Positions 1 to 5,904 of a DNA stretch of 5,987 bases are shown here, one piece after another. Made by a program: the position numbers and the translations under genes. The stretch lies in the NCBI GenBank assembly GCA_016286075.1, contig JAEERZ010000143.1, positions 1 to 5,987 of the forward strand, read 5' to 3'. The first letter of the stretch is position 1, and every line of letters starts with the position of its first letter. Source of the DNA: Selenomonadaceae bacterium. GTDB lineage: Bacteria > Bacillota > Negativicutes > Selenomonadales > Selenomonadaceae. A model generated the notes under the pieces. The model saw only the letters and a program-made list of their open reading frames with translations. It was not told the DNA's origin and did no database searches.

Positions 1-205
1 CATGCGCCGCGAAAACGGCTTCGAGGTCACCGACCATATCGCGGTGGGGATTTCGGGCAACGACAAGCTCACAGAGATCGTCAGGAAGAACGAGGAAACG
101 CTGAAAAAGGTCACGCTGGCCAATTCCGTGGTCTACGGTACGATGGAAGGCTTCAGCAAGGAGTGGGACGTCAACGGCGAGACGGTGACGATTGCCGTGA
201 AATAA
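1..205 (+). CDS. ileS: Isoleucyl-tRNA synthetase, C-terminal end (partial)
   Basis: This is the 3' end of a gene that begins outside the window; the reading frame is open from the first base and ends at TAA 203-205. About 67 residues are visible. The segment RRENGFEVTDHI followed by KLTEIVRKNEETLKK resembles the end of the tRNA-binding C-terminal domain of isoleucyl-tRNA synthetases, where an (M)R-K/R-E-x-GFEV-D motif is typical. The enzyme charges tRNA-Ile with isoleucine in the cytoplasm. No cysteine pairs occur near the end, so the C-terminal zinc finger of the E. coli/B. subtilis type is absent; this fits the type 2 (IleS2) form common in anaerobic Bacillota, but that subtype is inferred from very little sequence. 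The first visible ATG (2-4) is an internal Met, not a start. A strong terminator follows 8 bases after the stop. The main alternative is another class I synthetase of the Ile/Val/Leu group. Confidence 0.82.
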   Translation, partial: MRRENGFEVTDHIAVGISGNDKLTEIVRKNEETLKKVTLANSVVYGTMEGFSKEWDVNGETVTIAVK

Positions 206-213
206 GAGAAAAG

Positions 214-256
214 AAAAACGCGCGGAGAGAATATTGCTTCTCTCCGCGCGTTTTTT
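214..256. terminator. Bidirectional intrinsic terminator between ileS and the convergent phosphodiesterase gene
   Basis: The arms 214-231 and 238-255 are perfectly complementary over 18 bp, with a GC-rich core (219-225 with 244-250) and a 6-base loop (TATTGC, 232-237). On the + strand the core is followed by TTTTTT (251-256). On the - strand it is followed by the T-run complementary to 214-218 and then a T-rich tract. Both ileS (stop at 205) and the - strand gene (stop at 263) end beside it, so one hairpin can terminate both. Confidence 0.93.
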
Positions 257-262
257 GCTTTT

Positions 263-3199
263 TTATCGTTTCTTTACGCCCGCGAACCATCTGAGTTCTT
301 TTCCTTCTTTGAACGGCGCGATCCTGAGCTCGGCGGGGGTGGGGACGCCGTCCACCATCAGCCGGTATTGGATGGTAAAGCTTCCCTTCTCCTGAATATC
401 CCGCATGATGTTTTCCTTTGAGAACCGCTGCAGGAACGCGGATTGATCGTCGGGGTGCAAAACGTTCGGGACGTTTTCGGCCGACTGACCGAAGAAATCG
501 TTGCCTTCCTTCGGCGTACCGAGGGTGGCGTATGAGCGCGTATATTCTACGAAATTGCCCGTTTCCGGATTGACCGAGAAGAGGCTGAGATAGCCGTCGG
601 AGAGCGCCATGACCCTGACCAGCATCGCGCGTTCTTTTTGCAGTTCCTTGAAATGCTCCTGCTGTTTCATCTGGGCGTCGATGATGCTGACGCCCAGAAT
701 GATCTTGCTGCTGCCCGGTTGCATCCTGGTGACTTTCATGTTGACGTACACCGGGACGCCGGTATCCACCAGACGATAGGTCGCCGTGAAAACGCCCTGC
801 TCGTCCAGCGCCTTGACAATCCGCTCTTTGGAGAAAGCCTCGTAGAAGATTTCCCGGTCTTCCTCATAAATACGGTAGGCGTCCCGCTTACTGGACTCGA
901 AGAAGTCCTCGCCGCGCCGTTCCACCGCCATATCCTGCCCGCCGACGAGGGAGCTGTACTCGACAAACTGATCCGTTTCCAGATCCACGACGTAGATATT
1001 GTAATAGTCGGTCGCCAGTGCCCTTGCGATATCCATATAAGTCGCGTCCTCATTCGGATTGGAAATGAACAGCACTGCCACCGCCACCGCGATATTTCCC
1101 GTGACGGGATTCACGCCGATTCGCCGGGCAAAGGAATGCACGACGGAGCCGTCCGGCATCTTTTCGTCGAAGAAAGAGCGGACCCCATGCTCGCAACAGT
1201 TACGGACAATATTGCGCGTAAAGTTGCCGTCATGCTTCACAAAAGTCGCGTCCTGTCTGGACAAGTCATAATGGAAAAATCTCTTGATGAAATCTCGATA
1301 CGACGGATTGCTTCGCACAAAACGGGAAGCGTTGTCCTTGATTTCGAGAATGCCCATGGGGAGCGTATTGAACGCGTTGTGAAACGCGGCCTCATCTTCG
1401 TTGGCGATTGCGGAAAAGTCGTAAAGATTGATACGGCCTATGGATTCGTAATAGGAAGATTCCTCGGGATTTTCATATCCGTCCGGCCTATGTTCTGTTT
1501 GCCATTCCAGCACATGGGAGAAGGGAACCGGTTTGCTGAAATGATAGCCTTGCAGCTTGGAGCAGCCGCTTTCCTGCAGGAAACGCACCTGTTCCTCAGT
1601 CTCGACGCCTTCGCAGATGGTATCCACGCCCAGCGCGATGGCCATTTTTATCAATTCGGACAGAAGCACTCTGCCGTTGTAGCTTTCGTCAAGCTTCCGC
1701 ATGAAGCCCATGTCGAATTTGATCAGATCGAATTTGACGCTGCGCAGGACGTCCAGCGAAGAATAACCGCTGCCGAAGTCGTCCATCCATACGGGGAAGC
1801 CGAGGGACTGGAAGCGCTCGATCTGCACTTTCAAGAACTCGAAATCGCGTCCCACCACGCTTTCCGTGATCTCGACGCTGATCCTGTCGCGGCTGACGCC
1901 CGCCTCGTCCACGCGTTTCCTGACTTCCTCCACGATATCGCAGGCGTCGAAGTCCGAGCGGGAAAGGTTGATGGAATGGGGGACGATATAAATCCCTGCC
2001 GCTTCTTTTGTCTTGATGTCTTCTAAGACCCGGTCGAGCACATACAGATCCAGTTTGTATATGATTCCCGCGGCTTCTAAATACGGGATGAACGAGAGCG
2101 GCGGGAGGAAGCCCTTGACCGGATCGATCCACCGCGCCAGCGCTTCCTCGTCGCAGGCCTTGCCGTTCACCGCTCGTATAATCGGCTGGTAATAGACCTG
2201 GATCCATTTTTCCGAGAGGGCCTTGTCGAAATTGTCGAGGATGTACTGTTGCTTTGTGAGGTCGTCCCGTAGCGTCTGGTTGTAGTAATTAAAATTCGAG
2301 GCATAAGTTCCCTTGATGGCGTCGCAGGCAATTTTTGCCCGATCATAGGCCGAGCTGGCCGGAACGTCCTCAATGCGAGCCGGATAGATGCCGATGCAGA
2401 CAGGAGGATTTTTGTTCTCATCCATCTCCTGCCATTCCGCAAACAGACGGCGGAGTATTTCCTCAAGCCCGTTCTCATCCGCGACCGCAGCAAAATGATC
2501 GGCGCCGATACGGCAGCAGTTTTCACTGTGGAATAAGCGGCTCAGCAGTTTTGCGAAGGAACGCAGCAGGAGGTCTCCCTCCGCGAAGCCATGTTTATAG
2601 TTGAAATGCTTCATCCCGAGGAGATTGATATACAGGAGCACAGGGCTTTTCTTCGCCGCCTGCATCTCTTTTCGCGCAATCTCGGCCAACTCAAAGAAAT
2701 ACGTCATGCTGGGCAGCCCGGTCAGGTAGTCGTAACGGTTCGCTTTCAGAATGCTGTCCCCGTGGAGCGCGTTGTTCATGAGGCGGTTCAGCTCCGAGCC
2801 GCCTTCGTTCGTAAATTCGCCTTCCTCCGTGTACCAGATATAGGCAATCTGAGCCCCTGTCTCGGTGATCTCGTGCTCGCCGAGCGCATGGATGATAATA
2901 TATCTTGCGGTTTCTCTGTTCTTTGTCCGGTAGATTACTTCATATTTTCCGCCATGGGCAGCGAATTGTACGGCGGCGTCGGCAATGCGCGCGACGTCGT
3001 CCGGATGGACCGCCTTATACATATCGTAATCCATGTCATGATACGCTTTCGCGCGGTCCTCGTATCCGAACAATTTGCAAAATCCGTCGGAAAGAGCAAG
3101 CGTAACGACCTTTTTATTCAAATACTGATAAACGGCAAAAGGCTGCTTCAATTCCTCGATGAAAGCCTTCTGGTCTTTTGGGAATTCATATCTTTCCAT
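263..3199 (-). CDS. PAS-GGDEF(degenerate)-EAL-PAS cyclic-di-GMP phosphodiesterase
   Basis: A 978-residue protein with no membrane segment or signal peptide, so probably cytoplasmic. Domains in order: PAS (about 13-123, with HPDD), GGDEF (153-308), EAL (318-573), a PAS-like module (588-713), then two tandem related PAS-like modules (721-840 and 859-976) joined by a charged helical linker. The EAL domain keeps its expected metal-binding and catalytic residues: E352 of EALARW, N411 of INLS, E443 of EITES, D473-D474 of DDFGSG, K494, E530 of EGVET and Q550 of QGYHFSKP. It should hydrolyse c-di-GMP to pGpG. The GGDEF signature is GADHF (232-236), and the metal-binding Asp region reads INLLGMKHFNY, so cyclase activity is unlikely; the domain may be regulatory. 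I chose ATG 3199 because the frame-opening ATG at 3250 has no Shine-Dalgarno and sits directly against a -10-like TATAAA, whereas 3199 is preceded by GAGAGCGGA and begins just before the PAS domain. ATG 3220 (GGAG four bases upstream) is also possible. The gene runs divergently from the HPt cluster. The substrate-level call is firm; what the PAS modules sense is unknown. Confidence 0.93.
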   Translation of the reverse strand: MERYEFPKDQKAFIEELKQPFAVYQYLNKKVVTLALSDGFCKLFGYEDRAKAYHDMDYDMYKAVHPDDVARIADAAVQFAAHGGKYEVIYRTKNRETARYIIIHALGEHEITETGAQIAYIWYTEEGEFTNEGGSELNRLMNNALHGDSILKANRYDYLTGLPSMTYFFELAEIARKEMQAAKKSPVLLYINLLGMKHFNYKHGFAEGDLLLRSFAKLLSRLFHSENCCRIGADHFAAVADENGLEEILRRLFAEWQEMDENKNPPVCIGIYPARIEDVPASSAYDRAKIACDAIKGTYASNFNYYNQTLRDDLTKQQYILDNFDKALSEKWIQVYYQPIIRAVNGKACDEEALARWIDPVKGFLPPLSFIPYLEAAGIIYKLDLYVLDRVLEDIKTKEAAGIYIVPHSINLSRSDFDACDIVEEVRKRVDEAGVSRDRISVEITESVVGRDFEFLKVQIERFQSLGFPVWMDDFGSGYSSLDVLRSVKFDLIKFDMGFMRKLDESYNGRVLLSELIKMAIALGVDTICEGVETEEQVRFLQESGCSKLQGYHFSKPVPFSHVLEWQTEHRPDGYENPEESSYYESIGRINLYDFSAIANEDEAAFHNAFNTLPMGILEIKDNASRFVRSNPSYRDFIKRFFHYDLSRQDATFVKHDGNFTRNIVRNCCEHGVRSFFDEKMPDGSVVHSFARRIGVNPVTGNIAVAVAVLFISNPNEDATYMDIARALATDYYNIYVVDLETDQFVEYSSLVGGQDMAVERRGEDFFESSKRDAYRIYEEDREIFYEAFSKERIVKALDEQGVFTATYRLVDTGVPVYVNMKVTRMQPGSSKIILGVSIIDAQMKQQEHFKELQKERAMLVRVMALSDGYLSLFSVNPETGNFVEYTRSYATLGTPKEGNDFFGQSAENVPNVLHPDDQSAFLQRFSKENIMRDIQEKGSFTIQYRLMVDGVPTPAELRIAPFKEGKELRWFAGVKKR

Positions 3200-3250
3200 A
3201 AAAAATCCGCTCTCTTTCATGACGCTCCGACTCATTTTTCCGCAAAACAT

Positions 3251-3281
3251 TTTATACTTAATAGAAAATAATTCGCCACAA
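3251..3281 (-). promoter_or_regulatory. Candidate promoter of the phosphodiesterase gene
   Basis: Read on the - strand, TTGTGG (3281-3276) is followed after 19 bases by TATAAA (3256-3251). The spacing is longer than the ideal 17, so this is a weak match. If correct, transcription would begin around 3244, downstream of the ATG at 3250, which supports translation from 3199 or 3220. No better -10/-35 pair was seen on this strand in the intergenic region. Confidence 0.4.
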
Positions 3282-3330
3282 GTTGTTATTTTCCTGCCTG
3301 CAATTTTTTCCTGTTCTGTTATCTAATTTT

Positions 3331-3361
3331 TTGTGCAAATAAATAATTACCATGATATAAT
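3331..3361 (+). promoter_or_regulatory. Extended -10 promoter of the HPt-CsoR-HPt cluster
   Basis: A perfect TATAAT (3356-3361) is preceded by TG one base upstream (3353-3354), forming an extended -10 element. A -35-like TTGTGC lies at 3331-3336, with a 19-base spacer; the extended -10 can compensate for the poor -35. The surrounding DNA is AT-rich. The GTG start of the first gene lies 32 bases downstream of the -10. It is the only strong promoter found ahead of the three-gene cluster. Confidence 0.72.
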
Positions 3362-3381
3362 GAATAAGAGATTTTGATTGT

Positions 3382-3386
3382 GGAGG
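3382..3386 (+). promoter_or_regulatory. Ribosome binding site fixing the GTG start of HPt protein 1
   Basis: GGAGG lies 7 bases before GTG 3394-3396. This consensus Shine-Dalgarno at ideal spacing decides the non-ATG start; no in-frame ATG lies nearby. Confidence 0.85.
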
Positions 3387-3393
3387 CGAGACT

Positions 3394-3753
3394 GTGGGCG
3401 CGTTGCTGAATGAGCTTCGCGAGCGCGGCTGTGATGTGGAAGGCGCGCTTAACAGGTTTTTGAATAAAGAAGATTTTTATGCGAAATGCTATAAAAAATT
3501 TTTGGATGATCCGGCGTTTGCCGCATTGGACGAGGCATTAAAGGCCAAAGATGCAGATGCGGCGTTTCGTCATGCGCATACGCTTAAAGGGCTTACTGCA
3601 AATATGGGATTGACGCCGCTGTACGATATTATCGTGAAGATCGTGGAGCCTCTTCGCGGAGGACTTTATAGCGATGATCTGTTGGAAAAATATGACGTCA
3701 TGATGCAGGAATTGGAAACCTATCGGCGTATCGGAGCACGAAACGGTCTGTAA
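3394..3753 (+). CDS. Stand-alone HPt (histidine phosphotransfer) domain protein
   Basis: A 119-residue, probably cytoplasmic protein made of a single HPt domain, which relays phosphoryl groups between a kinase or hybrid-kinase receiver and a response regulator. The signature AHTLKGLTANMGL (61-73) contains the expected phospho-acceptor His62, with Lys65 and Gly66 of the HxxKG motif in place. It is preceded by helices with the HPt pattern: DVEGALNRF near 14-22, then YKKFLDD and ALDEALKAKDADAAFRH. The length is that of a free HPt protein with nothing fused to it. The start is GTG with a perfect GGAGG 7 bases upstream. It is the first gene of a tight cluster, 14 bases ahead of the CsoR-family gene, and is divergent from the c-di-GMP phosphodiesterase gene. 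No kinase or receiver gene is in the window, so its partners are unknown. A link to the neighbouring PAS/EAL protein is only positional. Confidence 0.85.
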   Translation: MGALLNELRERGCDVEGALNRFLNKEDFYAKCYKKFLDDPAFAALDEALKAKDADAAFRHAHTLKGLTANMGLTPLYDIIVKIVEPLRGGLYSDDLLEKYDVMMQELETYRRIGARNGL

Positions 3754-3767
3754 GGGGCGGCAGGAAA

Positions 3768-4103
3768 GTGGATAGAAAGAAAAATACAGAAGACCGCAAG
3801 GAATCTCGTTTGGAGCCGGCGCATACGCATCCGCATCATCATCCGCACACGCAAACGAAAGCGGTATTGAATCGTATGGCCCGTTTGATTGGTCATATGC
3901 AGTCCGTTCGCCGTATGGTGGAAGAAGGAAGGGATTGCAGCGAAGTCCTTTTGCAGCTTTCGGCGGTAGATGCGGCGCTAAAGAACGTCGGGAAGATCAT
4001 TTTAAAAGACCACATGGAACATTGCATTTTCGACGCGGTGCAGGACAATGACAGAGAAGCGTTGAATCGATTGGAACAGGCAATCGACCGCTTTATGAGA
4101 TAA
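3768..4103 (+). CDS. CsoR/RcnR-family metal-sensing transcriptional repressor with His-rich N-terminus
   Basis: An 111-residue protein of the CsoR/RcnR/FrmR (DUF156) all-helical repressor family. These proteins bind operators as tetramers and release DNA on binding a metal or another effector. Family sequence is clear from about residue 31: VLNRMARLIGHMQSVRRMVE, then GRDCSEVLLQLSAVDAAL and ILKDHMEHC. Cys57, His82 and Cys86 have the same spacing (25 and 4) as the Cu(I) ligands C36/H61/C65 of Mycobacterium tuberculosis CsoR. Residues 19-27 are rich in histidine (HTHPHHHPH), and His25 lies 32 residues before Cys57, the same distance as the N-terminal His ligand in Ni/Co sensors RcnR and InrS. 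The metal may therefore be Cu(I) or Ni(II)/Co(II). The start is GTG, with purine-rich AAGGGGCGG upstream and no alternative in-frame ATG before the conserved core. It lies between two HPt genes (gaps of 14 and 17 bases). No metal transporter or chaperone gene is nearby, so the regulated target is not visible. Confidence 0.9.
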   Translation: MDRKKNTEDRKESRLEPAHTHPHHHPHTQTKAVLNRMARLIGHMQSVRRMVEEGRDCSEVLLQLSAVDAALKNVGKIILKDHMEHCIFDAVQDNDREALNRLEQAIDRFMR

Positions 4104-4105
4104 TG

Positions 4106-4112
4106 AAGGGAG
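4106..4112 (+). promoter_or_regulatory. Ribosome binding site selecting ATG 4121 for HPt-like protein 2
   Basis: AAGGGAG lies 8 bases before ATG 4121-4123. The in-frame ATG at 4103, which overlaps the TAA of the preceding gene, would place this site inside the coding region and has no comparable site of its own, so 4121 is preferred. Confidence 0.75.
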
Positions 4113-4120
4113 ATCATGTC

Positions 4121-4483
4121 ATGGAGAACAAGGAGAAGATTTTAGTAATTGACATTGAAAGCGGGTTGGAGCGTTTTATCGGGGACAAGAAATTGTATCG
4201 CGAGTATTTGGCAAAGTTTCTCTATGACGGTTCCTATGAAGAATTTTGCGCTGCGGCAGCCATGGAAAATATCGTCATGGCGGATGAGGCGCTCCATACG
4301 CTGATCGGGACGTCGGCAAATCTCAGCCTTGATCGTTTACATAATGCGGCCAATGAAGCGGCGCTGAAGCTGAAAGAGGACGAGAGCCCCGAGAAGGTAC
4401 AGGCGATCGTGGATATGGTGACGGAGGCATACGGCGAAGCCTGCAAAGCTGTGCGCAATTATTTGGAAAGCGCGGATGAATGA
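4121..4483 (+). CDS. HPt-like protein with altered phosphotransfer motif
   Basis: A 120-residue, probably cytoplasmic protein whose whole length fits one HPt domain. The N-terminal part, DIESGLERFIGDKKLYREYL (11-30), is the typical lead-in helix pattern of HPt domains. The phospho-acceptor region reads ALHTLIGTSANLSL (57-70), with His59 where the active histidine is expected. The lysine of the usual HTLKG motif is Ile62 here, and the later glycine is Ser69. Residues near the C-terminus form a further long helix. Compared with the first HPt protein of the cluster the layout is the same (acidic-GL-RF start, FL-D, A-HTL-G, N-x-x-L), suggesting paralogues or a distant duplication. Phosphotransfer may be weakened or the partner preference changed; the histidine keeps activity possible. 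The start is ATG 4121, selected by AAGGGAG. It is the last gene of the cluster, 17 bases after the CsoR-family stop, and is followed by a terminator hairpin. Confidence 0.72.
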   Translation: MENKEKILVIDIESGLERFIGDKKLYREYLAKFLYDGSYEEFCAAAAMENIVMADEALHTLIGTSANLSLDRLHNAANEAALKLKEDESPEKVQAIVDMVTEAYGEACKAVRNYLESADE

Positions 4484-4524
4484 ATTTTCGTTGTCTACTT
4501 TGGATCGATTTATATGCGATACGC

Positions 4525-4551
4525 ACTGCCTCCGTTTTCGGAGGCAGTTTT
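4525..4551 (+). terminator. Intrinsic terminator after the HPt-CsoR-HPt cluster
   Basis: A perfect 10-bp stem (4525-4534 with 4539-4548) with a TTTT loop is followed by only a short T-run (4548-4551). It lies 41 bases after the stop of HPt-like protein 2 and 24 bases before the cca start. The short T-tract makes it weaker than the hairpin at 214-256, so read-through into cca is plausible. I saw no convincing separate promoter for cca in 4484-4575. Confidence 0.75.
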
Positions 4552-4563
4552 CATATCTGACGA

Positions 4564-4568
4564 GGCGG
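4564..4568 (+). promoter_or_regulatory. Ribosome binding site selecting ATG 4576 for cca
   Basis: GGCGG (within GAGGCGG, 4562-4568) lies 7 bases before ATG 4576. The upstream in-frame TTG at 4570 would begin only 1 base after this site, so ATG 4576 is preferred. Confidence 0.7.
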
Positions 4569-4575
4569 ATTGATT

Positions 4576-5826
4576 ATGGAAGAAGTGCAATTTGTACGAC
4601 GGATTCGTGAAGCCGGCGGACGCGTGGCAATCGTGGGAGGCTGGGTACGCGATTATATACGCGGCGCAGAGCCGAAAGATAAAGATTATGTCGTGGCAGG
4701 CTTGGATGAAGATACTTTTTGCGGGTTGTTTCCGGGCATTCAGAAAGTGGGACGGTCGTTTCCCGTATTCTTGCTGAAAATTGACGGGGCGTCGTCGGAA
4801 ATCGCGCTTGCCCGGACGGAGCGCAAAACGGGGACGGGCTATCTGGGGTTCGAGACTCGCGCGGATAAAAGCGTCGCCTTGGAGGATGATCTTTCACGCC
4901 GGGATACGACGATGAACGCGATGGCGTTGGAGCTCTTTTCGGATGGACGGCCTCCCGAAAGGATTGACCTTTTCGGAGGAGAAGAGGATATTCGTTCCTG
5001 CAGGATTCGCGCCGTCTCGGAGCGTTTCCTGGAGGACCCGGTGCGCGCCCTTCGGGCGGCGAGACAGGCTGCGGTATTTGGTTATACGGTAGAGCCGCAT
5101 ACCATAGAGTTGATGGCTGCCTGTCGGGAAGAATTGACGAGGGAGCCGCAGCCGCGTATTTTGGGAGAGCTTTCTCGCGCGCTTGCGGCGGCGCACCCTT
5201 CCGTTTTTTTTCGTACGCTGCATACGGCGCGATTATTGGATGCGATCTTCCCGGAAATATTCGCCTTGATTGGGAAGACGCAGCCGGAAGCCTTCCATCC
5301 GGAAGGAGACGCGTTTGAGCATACGATGAAAACGGTTGACGCGGTCGCGGAGAGAACAGAGGATATCGTCGTCCGTTTTGCGGCTCTTGTGCATGATATC
5401 GGGAAGGGCACGACGCCGGAATCGCTTTTGCCGCATCATTACGGACATGAGATCCGGGGACTTACGGTGCTGGAAGAATGGAATCGCAGGATGCAGCTTC
5501 CTCGGATCTGGCTGCAAGTTGCGGAATTTGTCATCGAAGAGCATATGCGGGCTTCGCGCCTGAAAAAGCCGGGGAAGATTGCGGAGCTCCTCGTCGCGTT
5601 GTCCCGATTGCCGGTTCCGGCTAAAGAGGTGTTGCATGTCTTTTGCGTTGACCACGGCGAATTGCCGCCGTATTTTCAACATTACGATTCGCTCATAAAA
5701 GAACTGCTGGCAATCCGGGGAGGCGACGCGCCGGAGGAACTGTGCGGGGAAGCTGTGGGAGAATGGATACGAAACCAAAGGACCCGCTATATACAGACTG
5801 CGGCAAAGCAATGGAAGAATGAATGA
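4576..5826 (+). CDS. cca: Multifunctional CCA-adding tRNA nucleotidyltransferase with HD domain
   Basis: A 416-residue cytoplasmic enzyme that adds or repairs the 3'-terminal CCA of tRNAs from CTP and ATP without a nucleic acid template. The class II nucleotidyltransferase head is complete: VGGWVRD (20-26), the catalytic pair D35/D37 in KDKDYVV, VGRSFPVF (58-65), ALARTERKTGTGY (77-89), EDDLSRRDTTMNAMA (103-117; the RRD..NA motif at 108-115) and EDPVRALRAAR (153-163). The HD phosphohydrolase part follows, with H249 of FEHT and H273-D274 of LVHDIGKGTTP, and then PHHYGHE. The combination, the order and the length (E. coli Cca is 412 residues) match the E. coli-type multifunctional enzyme, whose HD domain has phosphatase and 2',3'-cyclic phosphodiesterase activity. 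The start is ATG 4576 with GGCGG at 7 bases. It follows a terminator and is probably not part of the signalling cluster. No truncation or frameshift is seen. Confidence 0.95.
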   Translation: MEEVQFVRRIREAGGRVAIVGGWVRDYIRGAEPKDKDYVVAGLDEDTFCGLFPGIQKVGRSFPVFLLKIDGASSEIALARTERKTGTGYLGFETRADKSVALEDDLSRRDTTMNAMALELFSDGRPPERIDLFGGEEDIRSCRIRAVSERFLEDPVRALRAARQAAVFGYTVEPHTIELMAACREELTREPQPRILGELSRALAAAHPSVFFRTLHTARLLDAIFPEIFALIGKTQPEAFHPEGDAFEHTMKTVDAVAERTEDIVVRFAALVHDIGKGTTPESLLPHHYGHEIRGLTVLEEWNRRMQLPRIWLQVAEFVIEEHMRASRLKKPGKIAELLVALSRLPVPAKEVLHVFCVDHGELPPYFQHYDSLIKELLAIRGGDAPEELCGEAVGEWIRNQRTRYIQTAAKQWKNE

Positions 5827-5837
5827 ACGTCTAAATA

Positions 5838-5885
5838 CTCCCTCCGTCACGCCTCCGGCGTGCCACCTCCCTCATAGAGGGAGGC
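5838..5885. repeat. Palindromic intergenic repeat-like element, copy A
   Basis: Twelve bases after cca lies a 48-base segment made of nested inverted repeats. Hairpin CACGCC/GGCGTG (5848-5853 with 5857-5862) is followed by CCTCCCTC/GAGGGAGG (5866-5873 with 5877-5884). The leading CTCCCTC (5838-5844) can pair instead with GAGGGAG (5877-5883), enclosing the first hairpin. No T-run follows, so it is a poor intrinsic terminator. It has the look of the short palindromic intergenic repeats I recall from gut Bacillota genomes; that resemblance is from memory, and only one copy is visible here. Confidence 0.55.
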
Positions 5886-5904
5886 TAAAAACGCGCAATT
5901 ACGC

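Noticed and set aside
638..2026. Long open frame (462 codons) on the + strand opposite the phosphodiesterase gene
   Set aside because: It lies wholly antisense to a protein with clear EAL motifs, has no recognisable domain and an His/Asp/Val-rich composition typical of a GC-rich antisense shadow.
3200..3250. Start of the phosphodiesterase at ATG 3250 (17 extra residues)
   Set aside because: It has no Shine-Dalgarno, directly abuts a -10-like TATAAA, and the extra residues show no domain sequence.
2591..3271. Open frame of 226 codons on the + strand opposite the PAS and GGDEF region
   Set aside because: It is antisense to well-supported coding sequence, has no recognisable motif and runs into the AT-rich promoter region.
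4103..4120. Start of HPt-like protein 2 at ATG 4103, overlapping the preceding stop codon
   Set aside because: The overlap suggests translational coupling, but the strong AAGGGAG lies downstream of it and correctly positioned for ATG 4121.
4491..4516. Possible cca promoter (TTGTCT and TATATG)
   Set aside because: The spacing is only 14 bases and both boxes are poor; not enough to call.
5233..5850. Open frame of 205 codons on the - strand opposite cca
   Set aside because: It is antisense to the conserved HD domain of Cca and resembles no family I know.
5866..5884. 8-bp hairpin as the terminator of cca
   Set aside because: It is followed by CTAAAAAC and not by a T-run on the + strand, so it does not fit an intrinsic terminator.
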